Source: Cacajao melanocephalus | Lineage: Eukaryota > Chordata > Mammalia > Primates > Pitheciidae | Assembly (NCBI GenBank): GCA_963573385.1 | Contig: CAUYLG010005405.1 | Span: 35,038 to 99,037, forward strand | Length of the DNA stretch: 64,000 bases | Reading direction: 5' to 3' | The notes under the pieces: generated by a model | Told to the model about the DNA's origin: nothing | Database searches by the model: none | Seen by the model: the letters and a program-made list of their open reading frames with translations, nothing else | Translations under genes and position numbers: made by a program | Shown: positions 15,200 to 30,650 of the stretch, in pieces | Numbering within the stretch: position 1 is the stretch's first letter | How the letters are laid out: each line of letters starts with the position of its first letter

Positions 15200-15715
15200 A
15201 AGGCTCCTTTCAGTAAACACCAGGGGTTGTTGAGCAGCAGCTATGTGCCAGGCTCTTCTCCAGGTGCTAGGGACATAGTGGCGTCCCAGAAATGCCCCTT
15301 GTCTACAGCCATACCCACCTGATCTCAGAAGCTAAGCAAGGTCAGGCCTGGTTGCCACCTGGATGGGTGAAGTGACCCTTGCACTTGAGGAGCTCACTGT
15401 CCAAAAGGTGAGCTCCATTAAGGGATGATTGTGGCAAAACAGAGACCCAACAAAGGCAGGACAGCAATTCAGAAGTGCCTCCCAGGGAAGCAATCTAAGA
15501 TGAAATGTGAAACATAAACAGGTGTTCACCAGTCAGAAAACTGGAAGAAGGGCTTTTCCAGCAAAGGGAGCAAAGGCCCCAAGGTAGAACACATCTAGAA
15601 GGCTGGAGCGCAGTCTGAGGTGGGGAACCCCAGAGGAGCAGCTGGAGCAAGGAGAGGAGGCCGCAGGAGGCCTCATGAGCTGTGCCAGGCAGCCATGCAT
15701 ATTCAGCAGAAGGTA
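15200..15715 (-). mobile_element. L2 LINE fragment, split by a 5S pseudogene
   Basis: CAGCAGCTATGTGCCAGGCT and GGTGCTAGGGACATAGTGG precede the 5S insert. After it come CACTTGAGGAGCTCACTGTC, AGCAAAGGCCCCAAGGTAG and GGCTGGAGCGCAGTCTGAGG, all reverse L2. Confidence 0.75.
15301..15370 (+). pseudogene. RNA5S: 5S rRNA pseudogene, internally deleted and 3' truncated
   Basis: 5S rRNA is the RNA polymerase III-transcribed RNA of the large ribosomal subunit. Here the 5' end GTCTACAGCCATACC is followed directly by TGATCTCAGAAGCTAAGC and CAGGCCTGGTTGCCACCTGG, then ATGGG. About 20 bases of the mature RNA are missing after ATACC. The copy stops near nucleotide 98 of about 121, so the end of the internal promoter and the 3' stem are absent. 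No terminator T-run or poly(A) tail is evident. It interrupts an L2. Non-functional; identification is firm from the conserved AAGCTAAGCA and TGGATGGG blocks. Confidence 0.88.
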
Positions 15716-15724
15716 TCACTGCTA

Positions 15725-17182
<1,458 letters not shown>

Positions 17183-17837
17183 ACCAATATACTAGTTCTT
17201 GTCAAATGCACTAAGAGTCGAGGATGCTACACCCTCACCCTGCTGCCATGGACCTGTCTTTTGGGCTTCAATAGCAAAAGCCTTTCAACCTATGTAAAAT
17301 ATGGCGTCGTTTCATGCCAAAACTGGACAGTGAATATTATTAGGATTTATAAATCAGCAGCAACATTCTATTTTCAATGTGCCTGGGTATGGCCTACCAA
17401 GTAATTGTGCCTGTTTTCTTGCTTTTACTATATTTCACAATGTTCCTTAAGGGGGATGAGTGGAAGAAGAAGAGAAAGAGATGTTCATGAATTAATTGAA
17501 GTCCCTTCTTGTGAAATACTTACTTTCCAAAGAAAAAAACACATAAGAAAGTGTTGTGCCTTGTGTCAAAGTCTAATTGTCGACTGCATTCAGAAATAGC
17601 ACAGAATTATCAAAGTCTGAATCTTAGGCCATTTTCTGCCCCTTCTCAGCAAAGATCTGCATGAGTAGCTAGAAGAACAATTTTGGTAACTATCCTCTCC
17701 ATCTCTCCTGTGTTGAAATTGGTATGTCAGCTCCAAAGGGAGATGGAGGAGACAGAAAGAGAGAAAAAGAGAGACCGAAAGAGGCACAAAATATAAAGGT
17801 TAAGGCAGAAGATATAAAGGTCATAAAAAGAAGAACC
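17183..17837. other. Unique spacer
   Basis: A 64-codon frame (17405-17599) has no recognisable product; purine-rich stretch at 17740-17790. Confidence 0.5.
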
Positions 17838-18145
17838 TATGTGCAGTGACACATGCCTGTAATCCCAGCACTTTGGAAGGCCAAGGCGGGCAGATTACTA
17901 GAGCCCAGGAGTTCAAGATCAGCCTGGGCAACATGGTAAAACCCCGTCTCTACAAAAAATACAAAAAGTAGCCAGGCGTGGTGGTGCCCGCCTGTAATCA
18001 CAGCTACTCGGCAGGCTGAGATGGAAGGATCTCTTGAGCCTGGGTTAAATCTGCAGTGAGCGGTGATTGCACCACTGCAGTCCAGCCTGGGTGACAGAGT
18101 GAGACCTTCTCTCAAAAAAAATAAAAATAAAATAATTTTTTAAAA
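17838..18145 (+). mobile_element. AluJ
   Basis: Old Alu with A-rich tail AAATAAAAATAAAATAATTT; flanks AAAAGAAGAACCTA and AAAAGAAAAATCTA form a probable target duplication. Confidence 0.92.
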
Positions 18146-18868
<723 letters not shown>

Positions 18869-18875
18869 TTGGTCC

Positions 18876-19373
18876 AGTGTCCTGCTTCTGAAAGCATGGT
18901 ATGTGGCCAGCAGCATCAGTGTCACCTAGGAGTTGGTTAGAAATGTAAGTTCTTACCGGGTGCCATGGCTCACGCCTGTGATCCTAGCACTTTGGGAGGC
19001 TGAGGCAGGTGGATTGCTTGAGCCCAAGAGTCCAAATTGAGATCAGCCTGGGCAATGTAAGGAGATCTCATCTCTACAAAAAGTAAGCAAAATTAGCCGA
19101 GCCTCGTGGTACATGCTTGTAGTCCTAACTACTCTGGAGGTGGAGGTAGGAGGATCAATTGAGCCCAGGAGGTTGAGACTGTAGTGAGCCCAGATCATGC
19201 CATTGCACTCCAGCCTGGGAAACAGCAAGACTCTGTTTGGAAAAAAAAAAAGGAAGAAAAAGAAATGCATGTTCTCAGGCTCCACCCCAGACCTACTGAA
19301 TCAAAATCTACATTTTTAAGAAGATACACAGGTGATTCTTACGCATACGAAGTTTGAGAAGCACTGACCTAGT
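18876..19373 (-). mobile_element. MER5A hAT-Charlie element, split by an Alu
   Basis: Left half: GGCCAGCAGCATCAGTGTCA and CCTAGGAGTTGGTTAGAAATG. Right half: GGCTCCACCCCAGACCTACT and GTTTGAGAAGCACTG, its terminal repeat. Both are MER5A in reverse; the Alu at 18956-19260 separates them. Confidence 0.85.
18956..19260 (+). mobile_element. AluJ
   Basis: Target duplication AGAAATGTAAGTTCTT / AGAAATGCATGTTCTC within MER5A. Confidence 0.93.
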
Positions 19374-19404
19374 GTACTATTATTGGTGAGAAGATGAAGA
19401 TACT

Positions 19405-19694
19405 TTTTTTTTGATGGTATCTCACTCTGTCTCTGAGGCTGGAGTACAGTGGTGGCATGATCTTGGCTCACTGCTACTTCTGCCTCCCCAGGTTCAAGTG
19501 ATTCTCCTGCCTCAGCCTCCCTAGTAGCTGGGATTATAGGTATGCACTACCACATCCAGCTAATTTTTGTATTTTTAGTAGACACGGATTTCACCATGTT
19601 GGCCAGGCTGATCTTGAGCTCCTGACCTCAAATGATGTGCCTGCCTCAGCCTCTCAAAGTGCTGAGATTACAGACGTGAGCCACCATACCCAGC
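19405..19694 (-). mobile_element. AluS
   Basis: Antisense Alu with target duplication TGAAGATACT. Confidence 0.95.
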
Positions 19695-19719
19695 TGAAGA
19701 TACTCTTTTATTTCACATC

Positions 19720-19950
19720 TCTTCCATTTGTTCAGCAAGGGTTTAATGATTACCTTACATAGATCAAGCACTTAGCTAGGAGCTGGGGGTGCAATAGTGA
19801 GCAATACAGAGGAGGTTTTGATGGCATGCAATTCACATTCTGGTGTGGGAGAAGAACAGAAAACAAAGATATATGAGATAATTACAGATCATAAGTAGCA
19901 CTATGAAGCAAATAAATGGTAATATGATAGAAATCAAAATGAGCTATGAC
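19720..19950 (-). mobile_element. L2 fragment
   Basis: CAAGCACTTAGCTAGGAGCT, GAGCAATACAGAGGAGG and TAAGTAGCACTATGAAGC follow reverse L2. Confidence 0.65.
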
Positions 19951-20548
19951 TGAGTCTTTGTAAATTATTTCTACTTTGCATCTTGCTTTCTGTTCAAAAA
20001 CCGAGTCACTGGTCCTGAAAGAGTCAAAGATTACACACTGTCTTTCTTTTCTTTCTTCCCAGTCCCTGACTCCCACCTCAGCACATGTTGGTGACACTAT
20101 AGATGCCCCAAACAGACAGAGTCACATGCATAGCCTGTTGAGAAAGCTTGGCTGTAAGCAACTAATAATTTACCTGTAAACTAAATTATAAGTCTCAGAA
20201 GAAAGTATTATGCTAGTGTTGCCCTTTCGGTTAGCATAAGAAGGCATTAGAGAATCTATCTTGGGCTGGTGACTGGAGTGTAGCTTCCTGTCCAGCTGTC
20301 TTCTGGCATCATTTGCAGTACAGGGTCAGAGAGTGTGGATGGATGAGTAGGAGGGTGGCATACGAGTAAAGACCCAAGTCTTCACCAGTCCGCTGGCCAA
20401 TTACAAAACAACCACAACAAATCAATCTACAAAGCTGTAACAATATATAAAATTAATTTTGATCATTTAACCATCAAAGTTGGTCTTACACCTTAAAATT
20501 CAGCCCAAAAGTATAGTGTGAACATGCATTTGGGTTCAACACAGATCT
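19951..20548. other. Unique spacer
   Basis: Contains a polypyrimidine run ending in CCCAG (20040-20061) that resembles a splice acceptor but leads into no evident coding exon. Confidence 0.4.
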
Positions 20549-20652
20549 GATTGCTTGAGCCCAGAAGGCAGAGGTTGTAGTAAGCTGAGATTGGATTGCA
20601 ATCCTGCACTCCAGCCTGGGTGACAAAGCTAGACTCTGTCTCAAAAAAAGGA
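20549..20652 (+). mobile_element. 5'-truncated Alu
   Basis: Right-arm end only: GATTGCTTGAGCCCAGAAGG to GACTCTGTCTCAAAAAAA. Confidence 0.92.
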
Positions 20653-20663
20653 GGGGAGTAGGA

Positions 20664-20810
20664 GTTGTTCAATGGGTATAGCATTTTAGTTTTGCAAAAT
20701 GTAAAAGTTCTGGAGGTCTATTTTACAACAATGTGAATATATTTAACACTACTGAAGTATACACTTAAAAATGGCTAAGACGGTAAGTGTTATGTTTGGT
20801 GTTTTTTACC
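20664..20810 (+). mobile_element. L1M 3'UTR fragment
   Basis: TTTTGCAAAATGTAAAAGTTC, ACAACAATGTGAATATATTT and CACTTAAAAATGGCTAAGAC are old L1M 3' end sequence. Confidence 0.75.
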
Positions 20811-20814
20811 AGAA

Positions 20815-20935
20815 GGAAGGAAAGAAAGTGCCAGGACTCTTAAAGCCCAGATTCAAGGGAAAGGGAGCATAGACCCCACCTCTCCATGGAGGAACGTCGA
20901 AGAATCTATAGTCATCTTTAACCTGCCACACCCAC
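20815..20935 (+). repeat. Unnamed old interspersed repeat, copy A
   Basis: GATTCAAGGGAAAGGGAGCA, TAGACCCCACCTCTCCATGG and AACCTGCCACAC parallel 43225-43350. I recognise the family as dispersed but cannot name it. Confidence 0.5.
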
Positions 20936-22126
20936 TGTGGGGCACATCATGTAGAGAGCACCTGAGGACACTGAGGGTGAGATATTCTTTCTGGGAGACT
21001 GCACGCCACGTCTCAGAGACGAAGGATGTCACAAGGCCCTGTTAGAAGTAGGTGCAGTTTGAAACAATAGAGTTGGAGAAGATGGCAAAGCTTGTTCAGC
21101 CAATGAGAAAAAATGGCCTGGAATTCCTCCTTTACTTGTTTTTACAACGAAGATTCAGCTAGCCATTCTGCCCAAAGCCTGACTGCTCCGACTAAACGTT
21201 TTTCTCGCTCAGTGCCTGCTCCCCAGCTCTCCTGACTGTGAGGGCTCCAGACCCTAACTAAAAAGGTCAGATAGGTACAATGAGCAGAAACCAACCACAG
21301 GAGACATTTCAACGTCTGTAAACACATAGAAAATTCAGCCAAGTAGCATTTAGACAGCCTGGACAATGCGGCCATTATAAATGCTGCGCTCATGAGCAGT
21401 GATTCAAATGACAGCTTTGAAAAGGATTTGCAAAGAGCCCTTTGGAAATGGAACACGGGCAACTCCGAGCCCGTGACAAGTTACAAGGACAAAACTGACT
21501 GAACAAAGATCCAGAGCAGCATTGAATGTCTTATTTATTCATTCCTGCTCTGTACAAGCCTGGGAGAATGTGACATCTTTTAAATTACCTCCCCTGATAG
21601 GCAACATCCACGGTGCATGGGAAATGTTAGCAAAGTTTTTTAAAGAGCAGAATGTTCCACAAGGTGGCAATTACACCACAGTGATGCTTTCACCAAATTC
21701 TGCAAATTGTCCTGCTGTCTCGTGGTCTTAGACTGAAGGAGTGATGGCCACATCTGGAGAGGAAAATTCTGACTTTTATTTCCTTCCACTTACTCTCTTC
21801 ACAAATCTGTTTCAAGAGCTAGCCCTTGCCGAGTCTTCCGGTGGAAAACTTTTCATTGTGCATGCTATCTAAGTAATAGCATTGTAATTTTACTCCTCCA
21901 ACAAAGTGTTTTCCTGATATTCTGCAGGGAGTGGTTGTGTTCGGATCACTGCTGGTTATTGTTAGTCTGCCTGAGTCTGCAGAACTTCTGTATGCCCTGG
22001 GGTTTCCGTTGCATGGTGGTGTTATGCAGTAGGAAGAAAAAAAAAATGCTCTGGTAGCAGTGTCTAAGTAACTCCGATCCAAGCAAACATTCCCAGCAGG
22101 CCTGATGAGCAGTGTGCCCTCACGGG
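20936..22126. other. Repeat-free block with candidate regulatory sequence
   Basis: About 1.2 kb lacking recognised repeats. Segment 21140-21760 has mixed composition, several CG dinucleotides and motif-like stretches (GGCCATTATAAATGCTGCGC, GGATTTGCAAAGAGCCC). A 106-codon minus frame (21142-21462) has no recognisable product. Confidence 0.4.
21657..21671 (+). promoter_or_regulatory. Weaker candidate CTCF site
   Basis: CCACAAGGTGGCAAT agrees with 13 of 15 positions of CCASYAGRKGGCRSY by eye. Non-repeat sequence. Confidence 0.4.
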
Positions 22127-22173
22127 CAAGGCTGGGATTAGGGTGAGGCAAGCTAGGTACCTAGGGTGCAAGC

Positions 22174-22806
<633 letters not shown>

Positions 22807-22972
22807 AAAGAATCGCTCATCTTACACTTGCATGTGAGCTCCTTAAATTTTATACCCTAGGCACTCACTTGCCTCATCCTATTCCAGGCCTGGCTCACTG
22901 CCTTCACACTTTCATTCTCCACTTACTTAGCTCCCTGTGTTGACAATAGTCAACAAAGAAGAAACCTTTAAT

Positions 22973-23264
22973 GGTCAGGCACAGTGGCCCATGCCTGTAA
23001 ATCCCAACACTTCAGGAGGCCAAGGTGGGAGAATCACCTGAGCCCAGGAGTTTGAGACCAGCCTGGACAACAAAGTGAGACCCCATCTCTTCAAAAAAAT
23101 GTAAAAATTAGCTGAGCGTGGTGACACATGCCTGTGGTATCAGTTACATGGGAGGCTGAGGTGGGAGGATCACTTGAGCCTGGAGGTGGTAGAGGCTGCA
23201 GTGAACTATGATCGTGCCACTATACTCAAGAAGCCTGAGTCACAGAGCAAGACCCTGTCTCAAA
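22973..23264 (+). mobile_element. AluJ
   Basis: Diverged Alu whose A-tail has become the purine microsatellite that follows. Confidence 0.92.
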
Positions 23265-23450
23265 AAGAAGAGGAAGAAGAAGAGGAGAAGGAAAAGGAGA
23301 AGGAGAAGGAGAAGGAAGAAGACGAGGAGGAAGAAGAATCACAAAAGGAAGAGGAGGAAGAAGAAGAAGAGGAGGAGGAGGAGGACAGGAAAAGGAGGAG
23401 AGGAGGAAGAGAAAGGAGGAAGAGGCAGAAGAAGAGACCTTTAAGAATGA
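23262..23450 (+). repeat. Polypurine GAA/GGA microsatellite
   Basis: About 190 bases almost entirely A and G on the + strand (AAGAAGAGGAGAAGGAAAAG type). The open frames here, rich in E, K and R on the + strand and S and F on the - strand, are artefacts of it. Long purine tracts can adopt triplex DNA. Confidence 0.95.
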
Positions 23451-23452
23451 AG

Positions 23453-24117
23453 GATTGACTAATCAATAGTGAGATTACAGCAAAGGATCTAATGAGGGAT
23501 CTGGCCATATGAAGGCCACGGGTGACCTAAGACCAGAGCAGATTCAAGAAGGGTTGTTGGTGAGTGACCTGTTCTGGTCAGGCCCCAGTCTATGGGCCCA
23601 GATGATGAAGGAGAAAGAGAAACCCTTGTGAGACTGGCCACAGATGTTCCCTTCCTGTAAGATCTTCCCAGGGAGACATCTACCCTGCCAGAGGCTCCCT
23701 TCTCCCTGCTTCTTCCTGCAGGTATGCGTGTCACTGCTCTGGGGTGTGATCTAAAACCTTTGCCACACTCACTGCTCCCTTCCCAGCCCACTGAGAAGAC
23801 GTCTTACCTGCCTGGGATGCAGCCTTAGATACATGTGCTTCCTTCTTGGCAATCTTTTACTTTTCCTTCATCCTGTGATGTCATAAAGTCAAACCAGGGA
23901 GCTAAGAACCAAGGAGAGAGAAACAGGGAGTCTCTGGTTCATGAATGCCAACAATTGATTCACACCAAAGCAGGCTTTTCTATCATGAAATTAGGAGTGT
24001 ATTTACTTGAGAACCTCAAGAAAATGAGGACCACCCTCCTGCCCCCCTTTTCCCCTGCCCCACACACATAGATGGCCCTCTGTGGTCTCCCTATTCATCC
24101 CTCTGCTTATACTATTT
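23453..24117. other. Unique spacer
   Basis: A 100-codon minus frame (23489-23791) has no recognisable product; no repeat recognised. Confidence 0.5.
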
Positions 24118-25381
<1,264 letters not shown>

Positions 25382-25594
25382 TCAGCTAAGTGTATTTACC
25401 CAACTTCCCAATATGTAAGATACCCTTAAGCCCTGGTACACAGTGACAAAGTCTATGAAAATTTTTCAAAGAATAGGGTTAATCACACTCTTTGCGGTCT
25501 AGCTGTGTTGATAGAAGATCAGTCCCTAATCTGTTGGAGAAAAGGAAAAGTAATTATCCCCTGAGAATTCATCCAAAAGAAATAAGAAAGTTTT

Positions 25595-25875
25595 GTGACG
25601 GAGGTCTTACTCTGTCACCCAGTCTGGAGTGCAGCGACGCAATCTTGGCTTACCACAACCTTGACCTCCCAGGCTGAAGCAATCCTCCCATGTCAGCCCT
25701 GAGTAGCTGGGACTACAGGTGCACCACAACACTCAGCTAATTTTTCTATGTTTTGTAGAGATGAGGTTTTGCTATCATGACTACAAGTTGATTTCAAACA
25801 ACTGAGCTCAAGAGATCCTCCTGCCTCAGCCTCCCAAAGTGCTGGAATTATATGTGTGAGCCATAGTACCCAGCC
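25595..25875 (-). mobile_element. AluJ
   Basis: Old antisense Alu with eroded T-run; flanks AAGAAAGTTTT and AAGAAACATTTT are the target duplication. Confidence 0.9.
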
Positions 25876-26060
25876 AAGAAACATTTTAAAAAACAAATAG
25901 ATCTTTATATGAAAGATATTCATATTTATGATAATAAATCAGAAACCTACCTGTATGTCTGACAATAGTGAAAGAGTTGAGAATGGAATATTGAGCATAG
26001 AGTGGAAAGGAATGAGAATGAAACAAGATATCATGCAGCCATTGGAAATTCATGCTGATG

Positions 26061-26206
26061 GCAGGGCACAGTGTCTCACATCTGTAATCCTAACACTCTG
26101 TGAGGCTGAGGAAGGTGGATCACTTCAGCTCAAGAGTTTGAGATCAGCCTAGGCAACATGATGAAACACTGTCTCTGTATTATAAATTAAGTAAATAAGT
26201 AAAGAA
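26061..26206 (+). mobile_element. Solitary Alu left monomer (FLAM-like)
   Basis: Only the left arm is present (GCAGGGCACAGTGTCTCACA to ATGATGAAACACTGTCTCTG) with an A-rich tail. Flanks TTCATGCTGATGG and CTTATGCTGATGA show it inserted as a monomer. Confidence 0.85.
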
Positions 26207-26460
26207 AAGACGCTTATGCTGATGATATGGACAGTGGAAAGGTAGAAAATTGTCCTTAATGTAATGTGAAAATGTTTAAAATGTCATCTATACTGTAATT
26301 ACAATCATATAAAATAATTGCACATTTAGATAAGGAATGGAAAGAAATATAGGAAGGAACAGTTTTGCCAAAGTGATTGAATTGTGGGTGATTCATCTTT
26401 ATAGTAGCTGCTATAATGTTGAGTTCAAAATAAATAAAACTTGGAAAGAAAAGGAAAACA

Positions 26461-29400
26461 CTCAAGTGACACATTTTTCCAAGCTAAGCAGAAAAGTCAG
26501 TGATGCTTGGGAATGGTCTACACTCTTCCTTGCTCCTTCAAAGCAGCCTGTTAATCTTGACCCAGATGGAGGGAACATGCACATTCTTCTTGCTGGGAAG
26601 ACTGTGCTGTGGGTTGAATGGGACAGAAATCTCAAACTTTTCAGAATTGTTTGGTAACAAATGCAAAGTGCATTTGAACCATTCATTGGTGTACTTTTTC
26701 CATGACAAATATTACACACAAAAATCTTGCAGACAGAAAATGATGCATTTTTTCTCTCCCCCCCATCCTTTTTCTCTCTCTTCCCTCCCATTTCTGCAGT
26801 TCTGCTAAGCCAATATTCTCTAGAATGAGCACAAAACAAATCGAAAAACAGCTAAACATATCGAATAACAGCTTTTGTACATCAACATCAAGAAGGAATA
26901 CGCTCGAGAAGATCAGAGTATAGAGATGAATATGAACAAGAATGGAACATTCGCTTGTCAACGCACCGTCTAAATCTAGATCAGCAGAGATGGGAGTGAT
27001 TTTCTGGAAAGAGATGTGATTATGGATTAAACACCAGCTCATTGGAAACTGTCATTGGATGAGATCAGAAAACTTTCATGAAAAAATCATATTCAGAAAA
27101 TAAGAAAGAGGAATATAAATGCTCTAGAGTTCACATGTAAAATATATATGTACTGAGGTTTGTAAACTGTCCTTTTTAAATCAAACTGAAAACAAAAAGC
27201 TTTAACCTTTCAACAGAATTTTTAAAAAGGCAGTTAGTTCTAAATTATTCCTATCTCAATAACCAAGAGGCTGATCAAGCATCATTTATTGAGGAAGCAC
27301 CTTAGAAATTGCCTCTGAATGTTTTTGTAGGAGCTGTGACCTTTGGTTCTTCATCTCTACCATTCATTTACTTCACTGTATACTTAGTTACAACCATTCA
27401 GTTATTAAGAGACATAATGCTTCAAACTTTTTACCAAGTCTGTGTTCTGTTTAATCTGTCCATACGAGTTATTACTGAGAACATTTTTATGCCGTATACT
27501 ATTACTCCATCAAGCTGTATATTACAGGAAGTACATCTTTACATCATAGGTTCCCAAGTGACATAAATTTCCCTATCTTTCAGGAAACAGCATGAAGGAA
27601 CTCTGAAAAACATAGAAAGTCCATTTTCACCTTGGATGCTCATGTGTAATATTATAGACTACTATCAAATAAATACTTTTTTTCTAATTCTCCCTAGTAT
27701 ATGCATAGGAATTTAAAATACTTTATAAATAAGTATCTAAAATATCTTCTATTTTTTTCCTATTTCTTTGCCATACATGTTACCAGAAATCCATATCTTC
27801 TATTTCCCTTACTGACGGGCACTCATTTTTATTTTGTTTATAATCATTCCATTAAACATATTTCTAAATAATAGTAAGTGGTACTAACAAAATAAATAAT
27901 AATTTAATAGCCTTAGAAATAAATGACTATATACTTATACAGGTTGAAAAAAAACTCAGTAGTAATAAGTTACCTTTTTGTTTACTAATGTTAGTTTCAA
28001 AAATACTCAGATTCACTTTAGTTGGCTGACATCTGGAAGTAGTTAACAACTAACCAGTTGACTTCAACAATCATTTGCTCCCAGGCTTCCCCCACCATCA
28101 GCCTCACTACATATCCTGCCAATATCCAACAACAGAGAAATATTTGACATTGAAAGAGCCCACTGCCTGAGAATGAACACAAGCTAACATGTACATGCAA
28201 GGGTACTTAGGGGAAGCCAAACCATGTTCTATACCTGAGCAGAAAACATCAACATGTAGAATGCTTTTATTCATATATTCAAAATTAAGAACAAATTAGT
28301 ATATATCACTAGAACATCAGATGGAGGATAACACAAGAAGTGATACAGATCAGGGTTCACTTCTCTTACCCTCTCTCTGTTAGGACCACATTCCTATTTT
28401 AGCCAAATGTTTCTGATGCAAGCCATCTTTTCACCATAAATGGCATTACATTTCAAACGGCTAAAAGCATATTACGGGTATGCTCGAAGGAGTAACATCC
28501 AATTCACAGAGATGTGGCTTTTCTAAGGAATCAAATTAAGGGCATACTTAGTATCTACAACTAAAGTATTAATCATTCTGAGGATTATTTGTTGCTTTAA
28601 GTATTAGCTTCCTACTGTATCCATAACACCCTACTTACTAAATTTAATTACACACAACTTTTCAAGAATTCATATTTTATTTGAAGGGAGGTACCTGTCT
28701 ATCTTATCTACAATAAAAACAGAAGGTATTGGCTTTCCTTCATCCATGCAAACTACAGATTCCATTGGGAGTCCTATATCACTAACAGTGGTGTTAGCAA
28801 AACTAAGAAAGTACTTCCTATCCACATGCAAATGTTTTTTTAAAGTTTTTGCCATAAAACCTAAGTGTAATTTAGCATACCACAGTGCTCTGAAGATGGG
28901 TCATTGACGATATACCATTTGTATATAGTTAATACACATGTAAATCACTAAATGTTAATTAAGTCTAAGAAGTAGGTTTTTATCTTTTTAAAAAACAAAA
29001 AAATTGACTCCCTTTCTCATTCTGTTCTGTTGTATTGCGTCCAAAAGTTGTGTGTAATTTTTTTAAGGTCCAGGAAATGTAAAGAAATTTGTTGGAATAT
29101 CTGAATTTCTGTAAAAAATAAAAATAAAAATAAGATTTTGTTACTTAAAAGAATTTTTGGTGGTGTGGTACATCTTCGGTGCATTCAGTTTCTGTCTTTG
29201 TCCAGTGATCTGGTGACAGCTGATGATTGGATTGAAGTAACTATCTCAGAAAATCTCCCTGCTGTTGGATTCCATAATATCTGTCAGCAGCCAGACTTTC
29301 ATGTAGAAGGCATGGTTAAAATCTCCAAAGCCTCACCTAGCCAAATATAGGAATATACACTCAGTGGAATGAAATTGATAACTAAATAAATAGCTGGACT

Positions 29401-29534
29401 GCTCAAGTAAAACTTGACCTGCAATATCCACTTGCCCAATCTCCCCTTTGCAAATTGAAAACAGCCAGCCATTCCTCACACATGAGCAACCCTTTTACAA
29501 TACTTCATACTTGGTATATGTTGTCTGAGTGGGT
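26461..29534. other. 3-kb repeat-free block, 3'UTR-like
   Basis: The largest stretch with no repeat I can recognise. It is AT-rich with no long open frame. Potential AATAAA signals occur near 27668 and 29115. A 61-codon minus frame (28670-28855, starting MAKTLKKHLHVDRKYFLSFA) and an 85-codon plus frame (27309-27566) are unrecognised. Overall texture resembles an untranslated region or conserved intergenic DNA. Confidence 0.45.
26756..26923 (+). other. Candidate splice acceptor and short terminal coding exon
   Basis: A polypyrimidine run (26756-26790) ends in TTTCTGCAG at 26799, a strong-looking acceptor. In one frame the next bases encode 40 codons including MSTKQIEKQLNISNNSFCTS and end RRNTLEKIRV-stop at 26921. 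I do not recognise the peptide, and no upstream exon was found in the window. Could be chance. Confidence 0.25.
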
Positions 29535-29720
29535 TTCGATCTCTGATCCTTGGTTTACTATATGACTCTGAACAACTCTAAGCCTCAGTGTCCTCATTTG
29601 TAAAATAGATATAAATACTATTACTCAGCTCCGTAGCATAGTTGTAAGGACATAAATTAAACTATAGTGTGGTTGTGTTTGACAGGTAGGGGATATTCAG
29701 TGAATGTTCCCCTCCTATTA
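29535..29720 (+). mobile_element. MIR SINE
   Basis: CTCAGTGTCCTCATTTGTAA, AATAGATATAAATACTATTA and TTGTAAGGACATAAATTAAA are MIR. Confidence 0.8.
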
Positions 29721-29894
29721 TATGCAAGACACTGAAGGGAAAAAAGAAACATAAAACAAAGTCCCTGCTCTGAAGATGCCGAAGACAATTAGAGTGACAT
29801 TTGTGAGCAGGGATTGAAAATTCAAATGCATACAAGGGCCAATAAATTCACAAAGCAAGCTCAACTTGGGAGATGATAGAAAGTAGTAGGAACT

Positions 29895-30060
29895 GGCCTG
29901 GCACAGTGGCCTGTAACCCCAGCACTTTGGGAGGCCAAGTCAGATGGATCACTTGAGTCCATGAGTTTGAGACCAGCCTAGGCAATATAGTGAGATCCCT
30001 TCTCTGAAAATAAAAAATAATAATATTTATTTTTAAAAAAAATAAAATAATTTTTTAAAA
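29895..30060 (+). mobile_element. Solitary Alu left monomer (FLAM-like)
   Basis: GGCCTGGCACAGTGGCCTGT to TATAGTGAGATCCCTTCTCT, then a 50-base A/T-rich tail. Flanked by GAAAGTAGTAGGAACT / GGAAGTAGTGGGAACT. Confidence 0.88.
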
Positions 30061-30137
30061 GGAAGTAGTGGGAACTGTGGAACTCTGAAGAACCTAGGTC
30101 CTGTCTCAAGGGAATAGGTAGTCAACGCTCAGCTCTC

Positions 30138-30615
30138 ATTATTCAACAAATATGTATTGAATTTCTACTAAGTGCCAAAAGCTGTTCTAAATTCTGAGAA
30201 GAGTGATGAATCACACAGAAAAGGTCCCTGCTTTCCTTTCATAGTCTTATGTTCTAGTAGGGGAAGACAGACAATAGGAAAATGTCAGCTAATAATAGGT
30301 GACCTAAAGAGAATTAAAACAGGGTGATAGAGAAATAGAGAAGGGAGTCAGGTAAGGCCTCTATGAAAAGGTGGCATTTAGAGTGAGACCTGAATGTTTA
30401 GAAGCCAAATGTGAAAAAAGCAGAAGGCATGCCGGCCAGGGAACAGCAAGGTGGCAGGGTGGGGAGCCACGTGGGCTAAGCCAGGAAGCAGCTCTGGGCT
30501 TTGTAGGCCAGGATAGTTTATATGTTTTAAGTGTGAGAAAAAGCCACTGAAGTATCGTAAGCAAAAGAGTGATGTAAACTATTTCACATTTCTAAAAGAT
30601 TACCTTTGGTTTCTG
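30138..30615 (-). mobile_element. L2 fragment
   Basis: ATTCAACAAATATGTATTGA, GTCAGGTAAGGCCTCTATGA and GCTTTGTAGGCCAGGATAGT follow reverse L2. Confidence 0.85.
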
Positions 30616-30650
30616 CATCTAGCCGTATCAACTAGAGACTCTAAAAAGCC

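Larger units (their letters stand above)
25530..26460 (+). mobile_element. L1M (L1ME-like) 3' end, split by an Alu and an Alu monomer
   Basis: ATATGAAAGATATTCATATT, CATGCAGCCATTGGAAATTC and AATGTGAAAATGTTTAAAAT follow the old L1ME 3' region. The Alu at 25595 and the monomer at 26061 interrupt it. Confidence 0.65.

Noticed and set aside
20030..20061. Polypyrimidine-CCCAG splice-acceptor look-alike
   Set aside because: No open coding frame or 3'UTR-like block follows.
23174..23508. Glutamate/lysine-rich and serine-rich open frames
   Set aside because: Translations of the polypurine microsatellite.
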